From Gnetum montanum (lineage: Eukaryota; Streptophyta; Gnetopsida; Gnetales; Gnetaceae), in contig MNCI01006507.1 in assembly GCA_015680685.1 (NCBI GenBank), positions 2,437 through 25,970 on the forward strand: a stretch of DNA of 23,534 nucleotides. The letters run 5' to 3'. This document shows positions 17,730 to 23,534 of this stretch, one piece after another. Position 1 is the first letter of the stretch. The number at the start of each line of letters is the position of its first letter. The translations under genes and the position numbers were made by a program. The notes beneath the pieces were generated by a model. That model worked only from the letters and a program-made list of their open reading frames with translations, did no database searches and was not told the origin of the DNA.

Positions 17730-19912
17730 ACACCTATTATCGAACACTTTGATCAAGCAAAGGTAGAAGCACCACAAGCACCTAAATAAGGATAGCTCCT
17801 GACGTTCTTACTTGAATGCCTCTAGGCCATCTAGAAGAATTCAATCATGTCCATAGTTATTTTGGAATTAAATTTTGGTCCATTCATGAAGTTTGCTCCA
17901 GATGTCATAAGGAGACAACTCTAATCATCTTCCCTATGGCCTACATTGTTAACAAGTGGTAAATGGTATTGTTGATGTGTAAATTTTGGTTGCACCAACA
18001 CTTGGGGAAAATCTCATTTGAGGAGGCTATTGCCTAGGGTGCCTCTTGTATGGGTGTGGAAACCTGGGAATAGTCTTAGCTAGAGAGGGCTACATGGCTT
18101 TTTGAAGATAGTAAAAAAAGGAAAATTCTAATTGGAATGAGTGTCTCAAATTCAAGAATACAAAAAGTAACTAACATAAATTTTCTCTGCTTCCCAGCCA
18201 ATGCCACTGTAAAAATAGAAAGAATTTCAATGTCATATTCTGTAAAGGGAATAGCCAAAGCCCTAAATTTATCAAATGAAGGGGCTAACGTGACATAGAT
18301 GTTCACAAGATCTAATACTGATGTAAAAATATTATGGCTACATTGAGCCTATGACAAGGATAACAAGGAGCATAGCAAGATGATTGCTGAGGAAAAAATC
18401 TCTTTAAAGATTGGAACCCATCATTTCTCCCCTAATAAGAAACTTAATAGGATATCAACTTATGTGACCAGAGNTTCCCCTAATAAGAAACTTAATAGGA
18501 TATCAACTTATGTGACCAGAGGAAGCACCATTTTGATGGGAAAATTCAATGCCAACATTGCCCATACCTACTTCATTGAAATTCAAAGACGATTTGAAGA
18601 GAAGAAGGTGGGGAAGCCAACACTACCATTTTCTTACCTAATTAGGAAGTTGTGAAAAAAGGCAAGCATATTAGATTATAGAAATGATGTTTTGAGAAAA
18701 GTTCAAAATGCTTCATATGTTGGAATGTCAAAACCCATGCCTCCGAAAAAGGATCAGCTAGAAAAACAAGTAGGTACTAAGGGTGCTATAGGCTCAACTC
18801 CTGCTAATACTATTCAAGCTACTTACCTATAGCAAAAAGTAGGACCTAGTTATCAACCATCAGCTAACCAGCAACAAAAATTTCCACCATTGCTGTTGTA
18901 GCACTATAGACCTTTAATGAACCATATACAATAGGTTGCATACACCATAAGTTGGGGAACAAGAGAGGGGGGCAATCTCTACAAGGTCATAGAGTATGTA
19001 GTCAAATCCCTTATTTCAACAGATCTTGCAAGTAGGAAAATTTCATTGTAATTAGGAGAAGGGGATGATTGGTTACAACAGATCTCAAGGAACATTGCAT
19101 TATTCCAAGTGATGTTGAAAACCAAAGACAAAAATGTGCAATTAAAGTTAATGGGTGGCAACACAACGCTAAGAAGTAGGAACAACTCAAAGAGCATTTA
19201 AGAGATCATGTGTCCATGTACAAGCATATCAGTGGGAAAAAAATCTAGATGGCCAAAGCTAAGATTAGTTCAATTTCTATGTAGAATCCTAACTAGTAGC
19301 CAATCTTGGATAGTTCAGCCCATGTCCACCAAGCAGAAGTAAAAAATAAGGACCTGCAAATTGAAGATCTCATAGAATACATGGGGTTAACAAATCTCTG
19401 CTACACTAACTTGGCCATGTTAATAGCTTGCAAGCCCAGGAATGAATTAGAATAGTAAGAAATGATCATTTATGCTTTGTAGAAGAAGGGGTTTGCTGAC
19501 AAAAAGGATGCATTACAAAAGTTACATGTAGCAGACTTAGAACTCAAGATTGTCAAGGCCAACTACTAGGGCCAAAAGGATGTTGTAGCTAACTTGGCTC
19601 GTAGAATGTCTAACCATTAATTATTGAGAAAAAAAACTAAGGCTTTTGAAAAAGAATCATAGTAGTTTGTAGCATGGTATGTGAAATCTAATCAGATGTT
19701 CTTGCAACTACCATGCTCGTGGCATGTACCAACTCCATCACACATTGCTCATCAAGAATGGATAGTACATGATCCTAGGACAAAAGAGGAAAAGCTTTAA
19801 ACATTACTAAATAGATGGCAAGGGAAAGTAACTAATGGAGGAGCCACCACCCTTGGGCACATAGGCTACATCAAGCTATTCCAATTTTTTGTATTTTTTG
19901 TGTTGTCATAAA
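17730..19912 (+). pseudogene. Long unfamiliar ORF of element D (gag-like, unknown family)
   Basis: One frame can be followed from about 17730 to 19200, and after a single frameshift near 19150-19200 another runs to TAA 19912, about 720 codons with scattered stops. Parts: VCSRCHKE (17890), KFWLHQHLGKISFEEAIA, GVETWE, LERATWLFEDSKKRK, GIAKALNLSNEGANV, HHFSPNKKLNRISTYVTRGS, FNANIAHTYFIEIQRRFEEKK, LPFSYLIRKL. A Pro/Gln-rich middle follows (18740-18900). The C-terminal half looks helical (ISRNIALFQVMLKTKDKN, EQLKEHLRDHVSMYKHISG) and ends with SHIAHQEWIVHDPRTKEE. The NEG..VTRGS..FSYLI part faintly recalls the plant family annotated as Transposase_32/putative plant transposon protein, but I am not certain. 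No pol domains. The position before an LTR suggests a retroelement-borne structural protein (inference). Confidence 0.6.
18428..18521. other. Single N between two exact 46-bp copies, probable assembly join
   Basis: 18428-18473 and 18476-18521 are identical and separated by NT, with the N at 18474. A one-base gap with the same sequence on both sides is the usual trace of two overlapping contig ends joined without merging. The 48-bp offset keeps the frame, so D's ORF appears 16 codons longer than it probably is. Confidence 0.85.
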
Positions 19913-20068
19913 CTTATGTGAATTTTTTAAAAACACCACTATGGCATTCTAAGTCATGTAAATAGTCCATTAGTCATGTATTTTTCAATCTACCTCTCAA
20001 TTTTGTAAGGGAATCTATTCTCATTTTGTTTTAACTCAAGGATGAGTTTCCAATTAGTCGTGTGGGTA
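19913..20068 (+). other. 3' untranslated stretch and PPT region of element D
   Basis: Ends with CTCAAGGATGAGTTTCC and GTGTGGGTA directly before the TG of the LTR at 20069. A CTCAAGGATGAGTTT-like sequence just before the 3' LTR is common in plant Ty3/gypsy elements (established knowledge). The purine run is short. Confidence 0.5.
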
Positions 20069-20609
20069 TGATAAAGTCATATTTCATCATAATATGACAT
20101 CATAGGAACAACATCATATCAACAATGTCATTAATATGATGTACCTACACATGATACATCATCATCAATATGATGTCTTGAGATGTGTGCAACCCTATAA
20201 ATATAACACTTGGGTGCACAATCCAACAACTTTTCATTCCACTTGTAACAAAATTCTTGCAGTTTGATTTCTTAGACTTAGACCTAGTGATAGAGAGTGA
20301 ATGTCCACAATGTGATGTCATAGTTGAATAGTTTCTTTATTCGAAAAAGTTGTACTTGGACACAAGTTGTGATAGTAATAAATATTGAGACTATTTCCCA
20401 TCATTGAAACATCCACTTAGTTTCTTTTGTTTACTTAGCCTAATTTTTGCTATTTTACTAGCTTAATATTTTACTTTCTCAAGCACTTTCTTTTTACTTA
20501 TTAATAGTAAGCAGTATGAATATGACTAATTTCAAGTACTAAGTGTGATCATTTGGTAACCCCAATAGTGTTATTGCTTGGTTTTCCTAGTAGCGTAATA
20601 CTTGGTATT
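20069..20609 (+). repeat. 3' LTR of element D, first part
   Basis: Starts TGATAAAGTC. U3 is packed with direct and inverted copies of ATGATGT/ACATCAT and CATAATATGA (20085-20180), followed by TATAAATA (20196-20203). Downstream blocks resemble C's LTR: TCTTTATTCG..ACTTGGACACAAGTT.. against TCTTTATTTG..CCTGAACACAAGTT.., and the TTGGTAACC block. The LTR stops at 20609 without the ..CTCATCA end, apparently because element C is inserted there. Confidence 0.6.
20196..20203 (+). promoter_or_regulatory. TATA box of D's 3' LTR
   Basis: TATAAATA in CCCTATAAATATAAC, directly after the ATGATGT-type repeat array. It is equivalent in position to 20761 in element C. Confidence 0.65.
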
Positions 20610-20620
20610 TGATGGGACAT

Positions 20621-20742
20621 GATATCGCATGGGCTGCAATATCGTATGGGCTGCAATATCGCATACGTGATATCGTGTCTACCATGATATCACATCCCCT
20701 GCGATATCGCGTCTTCCCCTGCGATATCACGTACGCGATATC
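20621..20742. repeat. Eight-copy GATATC-type array in U3 of element C
   Basis: RATATC followed by R-Y words starts at 20621, 20638, 20655, 20669, 20686, 20703, 20723 and 20737, giving spacings of 17, 17, 14, 17, 17, 20 and 14 bp. Six copies are the palindrome GATATC and two are AATATC. The array is CpG-rich (GATATCGC, TACGCGATATCG) in otherwise AT-rich sequence and ends 18 bp before the TATA box. A role as promoter or enhancer is inferred. Confidence 0.9.
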
Positions 20743-20760
20743 GTAGTGCGTTGTCAAATC

Positions 20761-20768
20761 TATAAATA
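20761..20768 (+). promoter_or_regulatory. TATA box of element C's LTR
   Basis: TATAAATA in TCTATAAATAAGAGG, close behind the GATATC array. All TATA boxes of the elements in this window have the same TATAAATA form. Confidence 0.75.
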
Positions 20769-21491
20769 AGAGGCAACTCTCCATTGTTTCCAAGTTTAAG
20801 GCCTAGACCGTAGCAAAACTCTAGTAGTTTTACCTCTCCATAGATAGAATAATTTCCATGTGCCTGCAGTAGGAGCTCCAAAGTGAACAGATCTTTATTT
20901 GAGCAAATATTATACCTGAACACAAGTTTGTGTACGGAAATAAAGATGAACTTCTTGGATAAACCATGTAGTGCATGGAATAGGCTAAATAGGATTTTAA
21001 TTATTTTCATTTATTTTTTATCATTTAAATGCTTTATTAGTTAATTAAATGTCTCTCAACCCTTCTCCCATAGTTAAGTGCATTCAATATGACCACTTTG
21101 AGCACGTGCGTTACGCTTGGTAATCCCGGTAACGAATAATGTTTGGTAACCAAGGTTGCATTGGCTTAGGGTGTGAATGGTAAGTTGGAACAGATGTTGA
21201 TGCTAGGTTAATTAAGGCTTAGTTAGTTAGTTAAATTTAGTTAATTAGTCTCTTCACCGTTCACCTCATTAGCATAGGAGATAAAATAGAAAAGACATAA
21301 AAATCATATACCTCAGACTTACTTAACCATACAACCATGAAAAATATAAGTAAGTCTGGGAAGACAACGAACGATTAACCTTAAGTATTCCATGAGGCGT
21401 GTAGGCACCTAGTCTGCAAAGTTCGACCGGATCGTGCTTGTAACACTCATATTCATATGGTTGAGTGTAGGGGTACCTCGCCACTCATCAT

Positions 21492-21509
21492 TGGTGCCGT
21501 TGTCGGGGA
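21492..21509 (+). other. Primer binding site of element C (tRNA-Asp type)
   Basis: TGGTGCCGTTGTCGGGGA, one base after the LTR end, matches the plant Athila-type PBS at 16 of 18 positions; both differences are C to T. Confidence 0.88.
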
Positions 21510-21636
21510 CTAAGTTGTTTGTGCTCTAAGTAGAACATAGGAAATCATCCACATCATTGGGAAGCTTAAAAAAACCCTTAGGGTTAATCATATAAAAAAT
21601 TATATAACAGTTAATCAGCACACCGAATAAGAAAAA

Positions 21637-23358
21637 ATGTCTTCTTCTTCTAACAAAAGCACTTCACCACCTAGGGATCACACTAGAGACAGTCGGCGGC
21701 ACCAAACACAACCAAAAATTGCCAGTTCCTCAATAGTATCAGGTGGTATATACTCATCACGATGAGTATATACCCAATTTTACCTTTATCCTCCATTAGG
21801 ATGAACAACTGCATTGGAGAGACTTGCAAGGTAACATAGTGTTACCTCCAGATCGTGTAGTCCCTAACATGCTTCTTCGTGCTCTTGCATAGATAGGCAT
21901 GACGGAATTATACACTAAATATGTTGTAGAAGATTATGAAATAAGGGATTACCATCCTACAGTAGCACAATTTCTAAGGGACTTGTAGTAGTAGAGCCAC
22001 CATACATTGTTGAAGGGCAAAGGGGTCTTGCATGTCCTAAGAGAAATTGGAGATGGTGAACCAGTTATAACAGGTTCTCTATCGAATGATGTTCCCCCTC
22101 CTAACAATAGTGAGGAGGTGGGGTATTAGAACCTATGCTCCATGATACAAAATCCTGGTTCTGATCCCCATGAACACCAAGTATTCACTAAGGGAACAAA
22201 AACACATGACAAGGATAGGCATTCAGATTTTCATCACGATTGGGGTTGTAGTCATCGAAGAGAAGGTAAGAAACATCATCATGGCGATGGTTCTCCTTCT
22301 TCTTCCCCTTCATCACATCATTCACCCTCTCCTTCCACATCAGTACGTAGTCACAAGGAGCACAATAGTGAGGATAAGTGTAAGAAAAATGAGAGACCTC
22401 GACGAGAGAGTTGAGAGCGAGGATGAGGGAAGTCTAGAGAGTCTAGGCATAGTAGAAAGGAAATTAGGGAACCACATAGGCATCATAGACATCATGAGAG
22501 AGGTGATCATGATGAACCCCTACTTTCCACCCAAAGTATGTTAGATATTATGGAGGCAATGAGAATACCTACAAGGCATCAAAAAGATAGTCAGATCAAG
22601 AGACTAGATATGAATAATATCCCACGCTTCGAAGGGGGATACAACGCTGATCCACAAAATCGCTTACAGGAATTCCACGATGCCTGCACCTTGCAAAATA
22701 TTGAAAACGAGTGGTACAAGTTAAAGTTATTCCCTAGGACACTCATAAAAGAAGTAGAGAGCTGGTACCGGTTCTTAGAGTCGGAAACCATTAAGAGATG
22801 GAGTACGATGTTAGAGTTGTTCAAAGATAAATACCAAATGTACTCTAGAGTGTCCAACTTGCGTAAGCAGATCCAAGGATAGAAGCAGGGTAATCACGAA
22901 CCCTTGGATGCTACCATGGCTTGATATTATGCATTTTTACATCGTTGCCCAGGCCATGGTTATGCACAATGGGATCAACTCTGCCACCTCGTAGATGGGC
23001 TAATACAAAAAACTAGGAGAACCCTTGGGACATATGCCCAATGGAGATTATTAGAACTTAGGTCCCATGAAGTTCATAGATTTTTGGAGCAAGTAGCTAA
23101 AGAAGAAGGGGAGCTATGAAAAATACAAAGCGCGAAAGAATATAACTGCGATCCTTCCCTCTGAAAGAAAGGAGTAAGATTCTGGGATGAAGAGGATGAG
23201 TCACCACTCGAAGAGTTGGTGAATAGAAAAACCTTGCCACTTCAAAAGTTAACAACAGACGTGTCAACTAAGGTAGATGAAATATGGAGCTCCTTAGATA
23301 GTAAAATTGAAACTATCCTAAAAATTGTAGAGGATTCTAAGGAGGAACTAAGGTAGAT
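21637..23358 (+). pseudogene. gag: gag pseudogene of element C
   Basis: ATG 21637 opens MSSSSNKSTSPPRDHTRD.. after a 146-bp leader. The frame breaks at a 30-bp palindrome (21745-21774) and continues in another frame: QGNIVLPPDRVVPNMLLRALA, MTELYTKYVVEDYEIRDY. Next come a Ser/His-rich segment (SPSSSPSSHHSPSPST), a His/Arg cluster (HRHHRHHERGDHDE), IPTRHQKDSQIKRLDMNNIPRFEGG, LQEFHDACTLQNIENEWYKLKLFP, WSTMLELFKDKYQMYSRV, LHRCPGHGYAQWDQLCHLVDGL and VDEIWSSLDSKIETILKIVEDS. From 22538 on, one frame holds with only a few stops (TAG 22880, TGA 22922, TGA 23117, TGA 23162). The C-terminal Cys/His motif is missing because the copy ends at the rearrangement. Confidence 0.85.
21745..21774. repeat. 30-bp near-perfect palindrome inside gag of element C
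   Basis: Arms GGTATATACTCATC and GATGAGTATATACC, 14 bp each and exact, around AC. It coincides with the change of gag frame and creates a TGA stop, so it probably arose as a small inverted duplication. Confidence 0.9.
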
Positions 23359-23377
23359 GAAATATGGAGCTCCTTAG
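23266..23377 (+). repeat. Two exact 32-bp direct repeats at the gag junction
   Basis: 23266-23297 and 23346-23377 are identical and 80 bp apart. The second copy ends exactly where the forward gag stops and the inverted gag begins, so the sequence steps back 80 bp before changing strand. Confidence 0.9.
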
Positions 23378-23534
23378 TGATTTGTCACTACTTTGTTCAA
23401 CCTTAGACTCTTCTACAATTTTTAAGACAGTTTTAATTTTAGAGTCTAAGGAACTCCATACGTCGTCTACCTTAGCTGCTATGTTAGTTATGAGTTTTTG
23501 AAGTGGCAAGGTCTTTCGGTTCACCAACTCTTCG
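23378..23534 (-). pseudogene. gag: Inverted gag fragment of a related element
   Basis: On the minus strand this reads the same gag part as 23205-23345: EELVNRKTLPLQKL.., VDDVWSSLDSKIKTVLKIVEES. Hand comparison of about 75 bp gives roughly 80% nucleotide identity to the forward copy, so it is another family member and not a fresh duplicate of C. It continues beyond the window. Either an inverted neighbour element or a scaffold misjoin is possible. Confidence 0.8.

Larger units (their letters stand above)
20610..21490 (+). repeat. 5' LTR of element C
   Basis: About 881 bp, from TGATGGGACATG to ..CTCATCA, followed by the PBS. U3 is very short and dominated by a GATATC-type array (20621-20742), then TATAAATA (20761-20768). 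The 5' boundary is inferred from the TG and from the break in D's LTR similarity. The 3' boundary is firm because of the PBS and the match to A. The minus-strand frames at 20587-21010 are by-products. Confidence 0.75.
20610..23377 (+). mobile_element. Element C: Athila/Tat-like retrotransposon, 5' part
   Basis: Complete 5' LTR, PBS with only two differences from the standard Athila type, leader and gag. It is related to A (LTR end, PBS) and B (gag) and is the least decayed of the three. The expected protease and pol are not present, because at 23378 the sequence switches to an inverted gag. Confidence 0.82.

Noticed and set aside
20621-20742. CRISPR-like reading of the regular GATATC array
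   Set aside because: The repeats are 6-10 bp palindromes in a plant LTR next to a TATA box; no spacers of CRISPR length and no cas genes.
20587-21010. Two minus-strand ORFs in element C's LTR
   Set aside because: They run across the GATATC array and TATA box, which explain the sequence; no protein similarity.
22170-22544. Second plus-strand ORF overlapping gag of element C
   Set aside because: It is a frame shadow: the Ser/His-rich gag frame from 22142 and the HRHHRHH frame downstream match element B in order.

Overview
The window looks like nuclear DNA of a seed plant with a large, transposon-rich genome. It is AT-rich, I see no host gene, and almost every recognisable segment comes from LTR retrotransposons. 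The coding parts belong to a Ty3/gypsy lineage of Athila/Tat type: aspartic protease of the DLG form, RT with an FMDDFS box, a PBS of tRNA-Asp type, and NVVADHLSR at the RNase H end. Every open frame is broken by stops, so I annotate the coding regions as pseudogenes. The species cannot be named from the sequence; a gymnosperm or a large-genome angiosperm would fit.

Layout. Element A (1 to about 5821): end of a 5' LTR, PBS, gag, protease, RT, RNase H, integrase, and a possible PPT. Element B (about 6061-16158): a related copy with gag, protease, RT, RNase H and the first part of integrase, but no visible LTRs. B's gag is split after 6447 by a 5.3-kb insertion, element F (6448-11752), and resumes at 11753. 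F has LTR1, PBS, about 2 kb of non-coding interior, PPT and LTR2. LTR2 is followed by a 27-bp spacer and a third LTR in inverted orientation. The 5-bp target duplication (AACAA) flanks the whole composite, so F integrated with U3 ends on both sides.

16159-17729 holds decayed fragments: a possible copia-type gag piece on the minus strand, and a hairpin plus TATA box resembling an LTR promoter. Element D (about 17730-20609) carries one long unfamiliar ORF and the first part of a 3' LTR. A single N flanked by an exact 46-bp repeat inside that ORF looks like an assembly join. Element C (20610 to the end) appears to be inserted into D's LTR. It has a complete 5' LTR with an eight-copy GATATC-type array, a well-kept PBS, and gag. 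At 23378 the sequence switches to an inverted gag of another copy of the family.

The best candidate for something undescribed is F: a non-autonomous retroelement integrated as a partial palindrome, with a potential dsRNA stem of about 1.1 kb. Second is the unknown ORF of D. Third is the family of palindromic repeat arrays placed just upstream of the LTR TATA boxes.
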